From NCBI RefSeq assembly GCF_002159175.1, contig NZ_NFGZ01000018.1, positions 1 to 58,857 on the forward strand: 58,857 nucleotides of DNA, in the 5' to 3' direction. How positions within the stretch are numbered: the stretch's first letter is position 1; each line of letters starts with the position of its first letter. This stretch comes from Flavonifractor sp. An92. GTDB lineage: Bacteria; Bacillota; Clostridia; Oscillospirales; Oscillospiraceae. Position numbers and translations under genes: made by a program. This document shows positions 15,436 through 24,260 of the stretch, one piece after another. Under the pieces are notes generated by a model. It ran no database searches and was not told the origin of the DNA. It worked only from the letters and a program-made list of their open reading frames with translations.

Positions 15436-17445
15436 TCAGGCCCGCTTGAACTGCTTTTCCAGCTCCTTGCGCTTCAGCTCGATGGCCACCGGGCGGCCGT
15501 GGGGGCAGTATTTCACCTCGCCCCGCATCACGGCTCCGGCCACTTTTTCCAGCTCCTGGGGGCCGTTCTTCTGGCCCCCCTTGATGGCCGCCTTGCAGGC
15601 CATGGTGTGCATCAGGGCGTCCCGGGCCGCCGCCGGGTCGGCCCGGCCGGTGGTGAGCAGCTCCCCGGCCAGGGAGGTGAGGGTGGGCTGGATGTCCCCG
15701 GTGTCCAGGTAGTCCGGGCACTGGCGGACGATGAGGCTGCCGCCCCCGAAGTCCTCCACCTCAAAGCCGAAGCGCCCCAGCAGGGGCAGGTTCTCCAGCA
15801 GAATGGCTCCCTCCTCGGCGGTGGGGGTGAAGATCACCGGGGTGAGCAGCATCTGGCACATGGGGGTGTACCCCTCGGCCTTGAGCTTGTCGAAATTCAT
15901 CCGCTCGTGGGCAGCGTGCTTGTCGATGAGGAGGACCTTGTCCCCCTGCTCCACGATGATGTAGGTGTCAAAGACCTCTCCGGCCACGCGCCAGGGCTCC
16001 GGCTCGGGGGTGGGGTCGGGTTCCGACACGGGGACCGGCACAGGCTCCGGCTCCGGCATCGTCTGGGGCTTGGGTTCCGGCACAGGGGCAGCTTGTTCCG
16101 GCGGACGGACCGGCTCGGTCCGCACAGGGACACGCACTTCGGTCCGTACCGGCTGGGAGATGGACTTCTCCACCCGCTCTGCCGGGCGGGACACCGCCGG
16201 AGGGGGCACCGGGGGCGTCTGAATGTTCGCCGGGCGCTCCGCCGTCCGGGGGACGGTGAAGTCCCGGAGCGGCGCCCGCCCCAGCCGCTCCAGGGCGGAC
16301 AAGCCGGGCCGAACAGGCTGCTTTTTGGCGGCGGGTTTCGTCTCCGTCTCCGCCATAGCGCGGTACTGCTCCGCCGTCATGGTGCGGAAGGCGGTCTGGT
16401 TGGGGGTGACGGTGTCGTGGGCTTTCGGCTTCTCCAGCACCGCCGCCGGGCGCTGCCGGTCCCCCTCCAGGGCGGAGCGGACGGCGTAGTAGACGGTATC
16501 AAAGACCCGCTTGTCGCTGCCGAACTTGACCTCCTGCTTGGTGGGGTGGACGTTCACGTCCACGGCGTTGAGCTTGGTGGTCAGGTGGAGGACGCAGGCG
16601 GGGAACTTGCCCACCATCTTCTGGTTGGCGTAGGCCTCCTCCAGGGCGGCCATCATGGTACGGGATTTCACATAGCGGCCGTTGACGAAGAAGTGCTGTC
16701 CCCCCCGGCTGCCCCGGCAGCAGGTGGGCCGGGAGGTGAAGCCGGTGACCTTCATCTCCTCGCCGGAGCCGGACACCGGCAGCAGGCCCAGCGCGGTCTC
16801 CCGCCCTAAAACGGCGTACACCGCGCTCTCCAGGGAGCCGTCCCCGGGGGTGTGCATCTCCTGCTTGCCGTCCCGGAGGAATTTTACGCTGACCTCCGGG
16901 TGGGAGAGGGCCTCCCGCTGCACGGCGGCGTAGACCGCCGCGCCCTCGGCGCTGTCCTTCTTCATGAATTTCAGCCGGGCCGGGGTGTTGTAAAAGAGGT
17001 CCCGCACCACCATGGTGGTGCCCGCCGGGCACCCGGCCTCCTCCTTGGAGACCACCACGCCCCCCTCCAGCTCCAGAGACACTCCCATGGGCCGGTCGGG
17101 CAGGCGGGTCAGCAGGTCCACCCGGGACACCGCCGCGATGGCGGCCAGAGCCTCCCCCCGGAAGCCCAGGGTGCCGATGGCCTCCAGGTCATACTCGGTG
17201 CGGATCTTGCTGGTGGCGTGGCGGAGGAAGGCGGTCTCCACCTCCTCGGGGGCGATGCCGCAGCCGTTGTCCGTGACCCGGATGAGGGTCATACCGCCGT
17301 TCTGGATCTCCACCGTCACGGCGGAGGCTCCGGCGTCAATGGCGTTTTCCAGCAGCTCCTTGGCCACCGAGGCGGGGCGCTCCACCACCTCGCCGGCGGC
17401 GATCAGGTCGGCCAGATGGGCGTCCAGGGTCTGAATGTGAGGCAT
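15436..17445 (-). CDS. mutL: DNA mismatch repair protein MutL
   Basis: A 669-residue mismatch-repair ATPase that links MutS to strand incision. The N-terminal GHKL ATPase has 'ELLENAIDAGA', 'VTDNGCGI' and 'IGTLGFRGEAL', and a transducer domain follows with 'FVNGRYVKS'. A Pro/Glu/Arg-rich linker of about 110 residues leads to the C-terminal dimer domain. That domain carries an endonuclease-type motif 'DKHAAHERMNFDK' (Gln replaced by Lys relative to DQHA) plus 'CKAAIKGG' and 'CPHGRP', consistent with a nicking MutL as in organisms without MutH. It lies downstream of mutS with a CPBP gene between. Confidence 0.97.
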   Translation of the reverse strand: MPHIQTLDAHLADLIAAGEVVERPASVAKELLENAIDAGASAVTVEIQNGGMTLIRVTDNGCGIAPEEVETAFLRHATSKIRTEYDLEAIGTLGFRGEALAAIAAVSRVDLLTRLPDRPMGVSLELEGGVVVSKEEAGCPAGTTMVVRDLFYNTPARLKFMKKDSAEGAAVYAAVQREALSHPEVSVKFLRDGKQEMHTPGDGSLESAVYAVLGRETALGLLPVSGSGEEMKVTGFTSRPTCCRGSRGGQHFFVNGRYVKSRTMMAALEEAYANQKMVGKFPACVLHLTTKLNAVDVNVHPTKQEVKFGSDKRVFDTVYYAVRSALEGDRQRPAAVLEKPKAHDTVTPNQTAFRTMTAEQYRAMAETETKPAAKKQPVRPGLSALERLGRAPLRDFTVPRTAERPANIQTPPVPPPAVSRPAERVEKSISQPVRTEVRVPVRTEPVRPPEQAAPVPEPKPQTMPEPEPVPVPVSEPDPTPEPEPWRVAGEVFDTYIIVEQGDKVLLIDKHAAHERMNFDKLKAEGYTPMCQMLLTPVIFTPTAEEGAILLENLPLLGRFGFEVEDFGGGSLIVRQCPDYLDTGDIQPTLTSLAGELLTTGRADPAAARDALMHTMACKAAIKGGQKNGPQELEKVAGAVMRGEVKYCPHGRPVAIELKRKELEKQFKRA

Positions 17446-17470
17446 AGGGTCACCGTCTTTCTAACGTCCG

Positions 17471-18166
17471 TCAGGACAGGATACGAAACAGGGTCAGGCC
17501 GTTGACGGCCATGTGGAGGAAGATGGCGGCCCACACCGAGCCGCCCTGGTCGTAGCACCAGGTCAGGGCCAGACCGGCGGGCAGATACCGCACCGCCAGC
17601 AGGAGATACCGCAGGTCCACCATGCCGTAGGAGAAGGCGAACTGCCACACGCTGTACAGCGCGAAGGGCACCACCGACAGCACCCAGGCCAGGGCGCGGC
17701 TATACCGCCGGGTGCCGCCGTAGAAGAAGCCCCGGAAGAGCATCTCCTCCACCACCGGCATGAGCACCACCACGATGACCACCGTAGCCGTCGGGGACAG
17801 GAGGTACTCCAGGCGGTAGGTCATCTCATTGGGGTCGGTCACCGGCAGGGGGATGAGGCGGACCAGAAAGTCCAGCACCACCCAGCCCACGAGCGCGGCG
17901 GCGAAGGCGGTCAGATTCTCCGGCAGGCGGTCCAGGAGCCGGAGAAAATCCCGGTGCAGGAAGCCCCAGAACAGCAGAAACACCAGCAGCACGGCGATGA
18001 GGTAGTACACCACGCTGGCCTCCGCCACGGGGAGCTCCGCCCCCGCGGCGGTCTGCACCCAGCCCATGGCCAGGGGAAAAATGAAAAAGTAGACCACACA
18101 CAGCACGGCGGCGCGGATGAGCTCCGCCGTGGTCAGCGGCGCCTGCCAGATACGGCGCGGGTACAT
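17471..18166 (-). CDS. CPBP family intramembrane metalloprotease
   Basis: A 231-residue membrane protein with about six to seven hydrophobic segments and the CAAX-protease/bacteriocin-processing (ABI) motifs: 'PVVEEMLFRGFFYG' (the EExxxR motif) and 'FLHMAVNGL' (the late His/Asn motif). Such enzymes cleave in the membrane; substrates are rarely known. The start at 18166 has GGAGG at 8 bases, better than the GTG two codons earlier. It lies in a tight run mutS - this gene - mutL, so it is probably cotranscribed with mismatch repair genes without an obvious functional link. Confidence 0.88.
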   Translation of the reverse strand: MYPRRIWQAPLTTAELIRAAVLCVVYFFIFPLAMGWVQTAAGAELPVAEASVVYYLIAVLLVFLLFWGFLHRDFLRLLDRLPENLTAFAAALVGWVVLDFLVRLIPLPVTDPNEMTYRLEYLLSPTATVVIVVVLMPVVEEMLFRGFFYGGTRRYSRALAWVLSVVPFALYSVWQFAFSYGMVDLRYLLLAVRYLPAGLALTWCYDQGGSVWAAIFLHMAVNGLTLFRILS

Positions 18167-18202
18167 AGGCACTTCCTCCTTTGGAGACGGTGCGGGCTCG
18201 TT

Positions 18203-20809
18203 TTAGAGCATTTGCTTGAGCTCGTAGACCAGATTCATGGCTTCGATGGGGGTGAGGGTGTTCACGTCCACCCGGCGCAGGCGCTCCGCCGCCTGGATCG
18301 CCCCCAGGTCGCCCAGGCTCATCTGCCCGGCGTCGGCGGCAGGGGCGGCCGCGGCGGGCGCGGCGGCGGGGGCGCTCCCCTCCTCCAGCTCCTGCAGGAT
18401 GGCCCGGGCCCGCTTGATGACCTTGTCCGGCACCCCGGCCAGCTTGGCCACCTCGATGCCGTAGCTCTGGTCCGCCCCGCCCCGGACGATCTTGCGCAGG
18501 AAGAGGACGTCATCCTTCTTCTTTTTGGCGGCGATGTTGTAGTTCTCCACCCCGGGGATGACCCCCTCCAGGGCGGTGAGCTCGTGGTAGTGGGTGGCAA
18601 AGAGGGTCTTGGCCCCCAGCTTCTTCTTATCGGCGCAGTACTCCAGCACCGCCCGGGCGATGGCCATGCCGTCGTAGGTGGAGGTGCCCCGGCCGATCTC
18701 GTCCAGGATGAGGAGGCTCTTCCGGGTGGCGTTTTTCAGAAGCTCGGCCACTTCCGTCATCTCCACCATGAAGGTGGACTGTCCGGCGGACAGGTCGTCG
18801 CTGGCGCCGATGCGGGTGAACACCCGGTCCACCACGCCGATGTGGGCGTATTTCGCCGGGACAAAGGAACCCATCTGGGCCATGAGGACGATGAGGGCCA
18901 CCTGGCGCATGTAGGTGGACTTACCGGCCATATTGGGGCCGGTGATGATGGCCACGGTGTGCTCCCCGCCGTCCAGGTGGGCGTCGTTGGGGACAAAGAG
19001 GCTCCCTTTCAGCATCTTCTCCACCACCGGGTGACGGCCCTCGGTGATCTCCACCGTGTCGGACAGATCCACCTCCGGGCGGCAGTAGCCGTTCTCGGCG
19101 GCCACGGCGGCGAAGGAGGTGAGCACGTCCACCTGGGCCACAGCGGCGGCGGAGCGCTGGATCTCTCCCACCTTGGCGGCGGCCTCCTCCCGGATGGAGC
19201 AGAAGAGCTCATATTCCAGAGAGGTGATGCGGTCCTGGGCGGTGAGGATCTCGTGCTCCAGGTCCTTCAGCTCCTGGGTGATGTAGCGCTCGCAGTTGAC
19301 CAGGGTCTGCTTGCGGATGTAGTCCGCGGGCACCTGGTCGTAATAGGTCTTGGACACCTCGATGTAGTAGCCAAAGACCTTGTTATAGCCCACTTTCAGG
19401 CTCTTGATGCCGGTTTTTTCCTTCTCCCGGGCCTCGATGGCGGCCACCATGTCCTTGCCGCCGTTGAGGATGCCCCGCAGGCGGTCCACCTCCGGGTCGT
19501 AGCCGTCCCGGATGAAGCCGCCCTCCCGCACGGAGAAGGGGGGCTCGTCCACGATGCCCCGGACGATGAGGTCCCGCAGGTCGGCCAGGTCGTCCAGTTC
19601 CCCCTGGAGGGTACGCAGGAGGGGGCTGTCCAGCCCGTCCAGCGCCTCCCGCAGGGCGGGGAGCTTGCCCAGGCCGGTCCCCAGGGCCACCAGGTCCCGG
19701 CCGCCGGCGGTGCCGTAGACGATGCGCCCGATGAGGCGCTCCAGGTCGGTGATCTCCCGCAGGAGCAAAATCAGCTCGTCCCGCCGGATGGAGGCCCCCA
19801 CCAGGGCCTCCACCGCCCCCAGCCGCCGCTCGATGGCCGCCGGGGACAGGAGGGGCCGCTCCATCCAGGTGCGGATGAGGCGGCGGCCCATGGCCGTGCG
19901 GGTCTTGTCCAGCACCCAGAGGAGGCTCCCTTTCTTCTCTTTGCTCCGCAGAGTCTCGGTAAGCTCCAGGTTCCGCCGGGCGGTGAGGTCCAGCTCCATG
20001 TACTGCCCGGAGGTGAACCACCGCAGGGTGGAGAGGTGGGAGAGGTCGGTCTTTTGGGTCTCGTAGAGGTAGGCCAGAAGGCCCCCCACCGCCCGGAGGG
20101 CGTGGCCGTCCTCCCCGCCGGTGGGGGCGTTCTCGCCGGTGAACTGGCGGTGGACGGTCTCCAGGGCGGCTTCCGCGTCAAAGCGGTCCTCCCCGCCGTT
20201 CTCGCACCGGCACTCCAGCCGGTCCCGCAGGAAGGACACCAGCGCGCCGTCCTCATAGGCGCCCGCGGACAGCAGGGCCTCCCGGGGGGAGAAGCGCCCC
20301 AGCTCGTTCTGGAGGTGCTCGGCGGCGTCCGGGCCGTGGAAGGCGGCGGCGGAGATCTCGCCGGTGGAGATGTCGCACAGGCACAGGCCGGTGCCGTCCC
20401 CGTCCTCATAGATGGAACAGATAAAGTTGTTTCTCCCCTCGTCCAGCATGGAGGAGGCGATCACGGTACCCGGGGTGACGATGCGGATGATGTCCCGGTC
20501 CACCAGGCCCTTGGCGGTGGCGGGGTCCTCCATCTGCTCGCAGATGGCCACCTTGTACCCCCGGGAGATGAGCCGGGCGATATAGGCGTCGGCGGAGTGG
20601 TAGGGCACGCCGCACATGGGGGTGCGCTCCTCCTCTGGCTTGCCCCGGTCCCGGCTGGTCAGGGTCAGCTCCAGCTCCTTGGACACCAGCTTGGCGTCCT
20701 CGTTGAACATCTCATAAAAATCCCCCAGCCGGAAAAAGAGGATGCAGTCCGGGTGGGCTTCCTTCATGGCGATGTACTGGCGCATCATGGGCGTGGTGTC
20801 TGCTGGCAT
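18203..20809 (-). CDS. mutS: DNA mismatch repair protein MutS
   Basis: An 868-residue mismatch recognition ATPase. The N-terminus has the mismatch-reading 'LFFRLGDFYEMF' (Phe-x-Glu wedge), then connector, lever and clamp domains. The ATPase shows Walker A 'GPNMAGKSTYMRQ', Walker B 'LLILDEIGRGTSTYDG', and 'LFATHYHEL'. The start at 20809 is set by AAGGAG 9 bases upstream and by the family N-terminus; the frame stays open further upstream through the 350-bp repeat, which is not part of the protein. An Ala-rich linker is followed by a short C-terminal helix region. No clear promoter lies in the 58 bases between the start and repeat copy B. Confidence 0.97.
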   Translation of the reverse strand: MPADTTPMMRQYIAMKEAHPDCILFFRLGDFYEMFNEDAKLVSKELELTLTSRDRGKPEEERTPMCGVPYHSADAYIARLISRGYKVAICEQMEDPATAKGLVDRDIIRIVTPGTVIASSMLDEGRNNFICSIYEDGDGTGLCLCDISTGEISAAAFHGPDAAEHLQNELGRFSPREALLSAGAYEDGALVSFLRDRLECRCENGGEDRFDAEAALETVHRQFTGENAPTGGEDGHALRAVGGLLAYLYETQKTDLSHLSTLRWFTSGQYMELDLTARRNLELTETLRSKEKKGSLLWVLDKTRTAMGRRLIRTWMERPLLSPAAIERRLGAVEALVGASIRRDELILLLREITDLERLIGRIVYGTAGGRDLVALGTGLGKLPALREALDGLDSPLLRTLQGELDDLADLRDLIVRGIVDEPPFSVREGGFIRDGYDPEVDRLRGILNGGKDMVAAIEAREKEKTGIKSLKVGYNKVFGYYIEVSKTYYDQVPADYIRKQTLVNCERYITQELKDLEHEILTAQDRITSLEYELFCSIREEAAAKVGEIQRSAAAVAQVDVLTSFAAVAAENGYCRPEVDLSDTVEITEGRHPVVEKMLKGSLFVPNDAHLDGGEHTVAIITGPNMAGKSTYMRQVALIVLMAQMGSFVPAKYAHIGVVDRVFTRIGASDDLSAGQSTFMVEMTEVAELLKNATRKSLLILDEIGRGTSTYDGMAIARAVLEYCADKKKLGAKTLFATHYHELTALEGVIPGVENYNIAAKKKKDDVLFLRKIVRGGADQSYGIEVAKLAGVPDKVIKRARAILQELEEGSAPAAAPAAAAPAADAGQMSLGDLGAIQAAERLRRVDVNTLTPIEAMNLVYELKQML

Positions 20810-20867
20810 GGTGTCTGACTCCTTTTCTCTCATTCTTTGTCCTGACCGGAAGCCCGGTGGGGTTGCC

Positions 20868-21217
20868 CTCGCCGGGCGGGCGTCCTGCCCGGACAGGGCA
20901 CCGCTTTCTTTGCAAAGAAAGCGGTGGGAAAGAAAGCCCAGAGGGGGGATACCCCCCTCTGGACTCCCCCAAAACGCTCCCCGGCCTCCATCCGGCTGCG
21001 GAGGGATTTCATTACCCTGGCGTGGCCAATTCCAGGCTTTCCGCCTATCCGGAAAGCGTTGTACCCTGCCAATATGGGGCGGCCCCCCAAAAGGCCGCCC
21101 TTTTGGAGGGGAGTGGAGAGGGGAACGAGAAGTTCCCCTCTCCGCCTTTTCTTTCCCCGGTTTCTTTTCCGCGAAAAGAAATCGGGCGCTGTCCGCGCAG
21201 GACGCCCGTGCGGCGAG
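20868..21217 (+). repeat. 350-bp dispersed hairpin-rich element, copy B
   Basis: Second copy, same orientation as copy A and the same length. The ends use a different stem sequence (GTCC..GGAC in place of CCGCC..GGCGG) but still match each other as inverted repeats. All internal hairpins are kept. It separates the Xre gene (ending at 21241) from the mutS start (20809), both on the minus strand, so any transcript from the regulator into mutS would cross it. Confidence 0.85.
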
Positions 21218-21240
21218 CACACCCCCGGCGGGGCCGGGTC

Positions 21241-21450
21241 TTACGGCTCGTCCCGGAGGCCCAGCAGGTAGTCGCTGCTGACGTTAAAGTAGCGGGCCAT
21301 GCGCACGATGGTGGAGGCGGTGGGCTCCCGCTCGCCATATTCATACCGTTTATAGGCGCTGTACGACAGGTCCAGAAGTTCGGCAAGTTCGTCCTGCTTC
21401 TTCTGATTGGCCAGCCGCAATTCTTTCAAGCGCTCTGATAAAACACTCAT
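21241..21450 (-). CDS. Small Xre-family (HTH) regulator
   Basis: A 69-residue protein that is almost only a Cro/CI-type helix-turn-helix: 'RLKELRLANQKKQDELAELL' is followed by 'YSAYKRYEYGEREPTAS' and a C-terminal 'YFNVSSDYLLGL', as in small phage-type repressors. It is divergent from the small gene at 21535, and the shared space holds two near-palindromes that look like its operators, one inside the promoter of that gene. It is likely a repressor of that gene and perhaps of itself. Confidence 0.92.
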   Translation of the reverse strand: MSVLSERLKELRLANQKKQDELAELLDLSYSAYKRYEYGEREPTASTIVRMARYFNVSSDYLLGLRDEP

Positions 21451-21463
21451 CCTGTGCTTCCTC

Positions 21464-21514
21464 TTGACAGCTCCATTCGGAGCTGATATGATTATAATAT
21501 CTCCAAACGGAGCT
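21464..21514 (+). promoter_or_regulatory. Promoter with two candidate Xre operators
   Basis: TTGACA (21464-21469), 17-base spacer and TATGAT (21487-21492), with TATAAT directly after. The perfect palindrome AGCTCCATTCGGAGCT (21469-21484) fills the spacer. A second, imperfect copy (ATCTCC AAAC GGAGCT, 21499-21514) lies over the start of transcription. Centres are 30 bases apart, so two dimers on about the same face of the helix are possible. Confidence 0.8.
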
Positions 21515-21534
21515 GTTGTCTAGGAGGTGCCGCC

Positions 21535-21801
21535 ATGTCCGACTTACTGGAATACCTCAGCGCCTACGTTCGGGAGCAGGCGCCCCGCTTCCTCTCCGAC
21601 CCGGAGTATGAGCAGAACCGTGCTTATCGGGACTGGCACTTCTCCTGGCTCCAGGACCATCTGGACCCGGAGGCCCTGCGGCACCTGGAGGATTTCGAGG
21701 GCCACCTTTTCCTGACGGCCTGCGCGGAGGAGGAATCCCTCATCCGCGCCGCCCTGTCCGTGGGGGCCCGGCTGGGGGCCTTAGGCCAGCTCGCCGAATA
21801 G
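21535..21801 (+). CDS. Small protein of unknown function, divergent from the Xre regulator
   Basis: An 88-residue acidic, helical protein rich in Leu, Glu and aromatic residues ('SDPEYEQNRAYRDWHFSWLQ' in the middle), with no signal peptide, membrane segment or known motif that I recognise. It has a strong RBS (AGGAGG) and a near-consensus promoter with embedded palindromes, which argue that it is real and repressed by the adjacent Xre protein. Its 3' end overlaps the end of miaB by 21 bases on the opposite strand. It could be a small regulated effector or part of a degenerate phage-type or toxin-antitoxin-like switch; that is speculation. Confidence 0.75.
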   Translation: MSDLLEYLSAYVREQAPRFLSDPEYEQNRAYRDWHFSWLQDHLDPEALRHLEDFEGHLFLTACAEEESLIRAALSVGARLGALGQLAE

Positions 21802-23184
21802 GGACCACTTGTTGGCCCCGGTGATAGCCACGTTCACAAACTGCCCGATGAGCTTCTCGTCCCCCTCCAGGTGGACCAGCCGGTTGCCGGGAGTGCGGGC
21901 GGTGAGGCCCTTCTCGTCCTTCCCGTCCACCAAACAGCGGACGGTCTTGCCGATGTAGGCTGCGTGCTTCTCCTCCGAAATCTGGTCCTGCCGCTCCACC
22001 AGGCGCTGGAACTCCTTCAGCTTCTCCTCCCGGGACATGGGGTCCGGCATAGAGGCGGCGGGAGTGCCCACCCGGGGCGAGTAGATGAAGGTAAAGAGGG
22101 CGTCGAAGCGCACCTCCTCAATGAGGGTCATGGTGTCCTCGAACTCCTCCGCCGTCTCGCCGGGGAAGCCCACGATGACGTCGGAAGTAATCACTACGTC
22201 GGGAATGGCCTCCCGCAGGCGGCGGACCTTGTCCAGGTACCCCGCCCGGTCGTACACCCGGTTCATGGCCTTCAGCACCCGGTCGTTGCCCGCCTGGAAG
22301 GGCAGGTGGAAGCAGGGCGCAATTTTCGGGGAGGACGCCATGGTGTCGAAGAGCTTCTGGGAGGCGTCCTTGGGGTGGCTGGTCATGAAGCGCAGCAGGA
22401 ACTCCCCGGGGATCTCCGAAGCGGCTTTCAGGAGGTCGGCGAAGTCCACCTTCTCGTCCAGGTCCTTGCCGTAGGAATTCACGTTCTGGCCCAGAAGGGT
22501 GATGTCCTTGTAGCCGTCGGCCACCAGACCCCGGATCTCCTCCAGGATGACCTCCGGCTTGCGGCTGCGCTCCCGGCCCCGGACGTAAGGCACGATGCAG
22601 TAGGTGCAGAAGTTGTTGCACCCGTACATGATGGACACCCAGGCCTTCACGGTGCCCTGGCGCACCACGGGGATGCCCTCGGCGATGGAGCCGGCCTCGT
22701 CGGTGTTCTCAAAGACCCGCTTGCCGGTGGCCCGGAAGCGCCACAGCAGCTCCGGGAAGCGCCACAGGGCGTGGGGCCCGAAGAGGATGTCCACCTGCCG
22801 GTAGGACTCCTTCACCTTTTTCGCCACGTGCTCCTCCTGGGCCATGCAGCCGCACAGGCAGATGATCTGGTTGGGGTTGGCCCGCTTGGTGTGGGTGAGG
22901 GCGCCCACGTTGCCCAGCACCCGCTGCTCGGCGTGCTCCCGGATGGCGCAGGTGTTCACCAGCACCAGGTCGGCCTGGTGCTCGTCGTCGGTGAAGCCGT
23001 AGCCCATCTCGCTCAAATAGCCCCGCAGGCGCTCGGAGTCGGCCTCGTTCTGCTGACAGCCGTAGGTGTCCACCATGGCCAGGGGGGTGTGGTCCATGGC
23101 CGCATTCATGGCGTGGACCTTCATGCAGTAGTCCATCTGGAGGGCGATCTGCTCCCCGCTGATCTGTGTCGTCTCTCGCTTCAA
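21781..23184 (-). CDS. miaB: tRNA methylthiotransferase MiaB
   Basis: A 467-residue radical SAM enzyme that adds the 2-methylthio group to i6A37 in tRNA. Domains in order: UPF0004 with cysteines in 'TYGCQQNEADSERL', 'NTCAIREHAE' and 'CGCMAQ'; radical SAM core with 'GCNNFCTYCIVPYVRG' (CxxxCxxC); and a C-terminal TRAM domain (about 395-460). The start is TTG at 23184 with GGAGG 7 bases upstream, because the frame further upstream lacks an RBS. MiaA, which makes its i6A substrate, is encoded at 55798. The 3' end overlaps the convergent small gene. Confidence 0.96.
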   Translation of the reverse strand: MKRETTQISGEQIALQMDYCMKVHAMNAAMDHTPLAMVDTYGCQQNEADSERLRGYLSEMGYGFTDDEHQADLVLVNTCAIREHAEQRVLGNVGALTHTKRANPNQIICLCGCMAQEEHVAKKVKESYRQVDILFGPHALWRFPELLWRFRATGKRVFENTDEAGSIAEGIPVVRQGTVKAWVSIMYGCNNFCTYCIVPYVRGRERSRKPEVILEEIRGLVADGYKDITLLGQNVNSYGKDLDEKVDFADLLKAASEIPGEFLLRFMTSHPKDASQKLFDTMASSPKIAPCFHLPFQAGNDRVLKAMNRVYDRAGYLDKVRRLREAIPDVVITSDVIVGFPGETAEEFEDTMTLIEEVRFDALFTFIYSPRVGTPAASMPDPMSREEKLKEFQRLVERQDQISEEKHAAYIGKTVRCLVDGKDEKGLTARTPGNRLVHLEGDEKLIGQFVNVAITGANKWSLFGELA

Positions 23185-23269
23185 GTGTGTTCCTCCGCTT
23201 CCGTTTGTTCCAGAGAATTTATCAAAAAATTGTATCACTATTTCCAGGAAAGCGCAAGGTTTCCTTTCT

Positions 23270-23308
23270 GGAAAGACAAAGCGCGCGCCGCGTGTCCGCG
23301 GCGCGCGC
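23270..23308 (-). terminator. Terminator after prmA
   Basis: On the minus strand a 12-bp GC-only stem (GCGCGCGCCGCG with CGCGGCGCGCGC, 4-base loop) is followed by TTTGTCTTT. It lies 9 bases past the prmA stop. Confidence 0.85.
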
Positions 23309-23317
23309 TGCTGCTGT

Positions 23318-24259
23318 TTAACGGGCTGCCAGGGCCACCCAGCCCTTGCGCTCCCAGCGTCCGATGAGGGTGAGGCCGTTGCGCTGAAGGGCGGCCACGA
23401 CCTCCTCGGCCCGGGTGTCGATGATGCCGGAGCAGAGGAACACTCCGCCGGGGGTCAGGAAGCGGCGGACCTCCCGGGAGAGGGGGATGATGACGTCGGC
23501 CACGATGTTGGCCAGCACCAGCTCATAGGGTTTTTCCGCCAGCTCGTCCACCAGCTTCCGGTCGGAGAGCACGTCCCCGGCCAGGACCCGGTAGCGGTCC
23601 TTGCCGATGTCGTTCATGGCGGCGTTTTCATAGGCCACGCCCACGGCCTTGGGGTCGATGTCCACGGCCACGGCCTCCGCCGCGCCCAGGCGCAGGGCGG
23701 CGATGGAGAGGATGCCGCTGCCGCAGCCCAGATCCAGCACCCGGCAGCCGGGGGTGGTGTGCTCCTCCACCCCCGCCAGACACAGCTGGGTGGAGGCGTG
23801 GGAGCCGGTGCCGAAGGTGAGGCCGGGGTTCAGATAGAGGGCGGTGCGCCCCTCGGGCACGGGGGTGGTGTCCTTCTCCCACTCGGGAACGATGTAGAGG
23901 CGCTTGCCGATCTCCATGGGCTTATAGTACTTCTGCCAGGAGTGGGCCCAGTCGTTCTCCCCCAGCACCGCCGTGGTGTAAGGGAGGTCGATGCCGCGCA
24001 TCCACTGTTCCAGCTGGGCGCGGCCGTCGGCGTCGTCGGTGACGTAGAACTTCACCCGGCTCACGCCCTTCATCCGCTCCAGAAGCTCGTCGTCCACATA
24101 GTCCCAGTACTGCCGGTTCTCCTCCAGGAAGCGGAGGAACTCCCCCTCCTCCTCCAGCACCAGGCCGTTGACGCCGTTCATGGTCAGCCGGGCGGCCACG
24201 TTTTCCAGGTCGGCGGCGGTGGTCTCCACCGCCACCTCCAGCCACTTCAGGTCTTCCAT
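23318..24259 (-). CDS. prmA: Ribosomal protein L11 methyltransferase
   Basis: A 313-residue SAM-dependent methyltransferase that modifies ribosomal protein L11. The N-terminal substrate domain ('DLKWLEVAVETTAADLENVA') leads to 'LNPGLTFGTGSHASTQLCL', a hallmark of PrmA, then the SAM site 'VLDLGCGSGILSIAALRLGA' and the catalytic 'LANIVADVI'. RBS AAAGGAG is upstream. Its start lies 1 base after the degV stop, so it is cotranscribed with degV and probably the DUF1836 gene. Confidence 0.95.
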   Translation of the reverse strand: MEDLKWLEVAVETTAADLENVAARLTMNGVNGLVLEEEGEFLRFLEENRQYWDYVDDELLERMKGVSRVKFYVTDDADGRAQLEQWMRGIDLPYTTAVLGENDWAHSWQKYYKPMEIGKRLYIVPEWEKDTTPVPEGRTALYLNPGLTFGTGSHASTQLCLAGVEEHTTPGCRVLDLGCGSGILSIAALRLGAAEAVAVDIDPKAVGVAYENAAMNDIGKDRYRVLAGDVLSDRKLVDELAEKPYELVLANIVADVIIPLSREVRRFLTPGGVFLCSGIIDTRAEEVVAALQRNGLTLIGRWERKGWVALAAR

Positions 24260-24260
24260 C

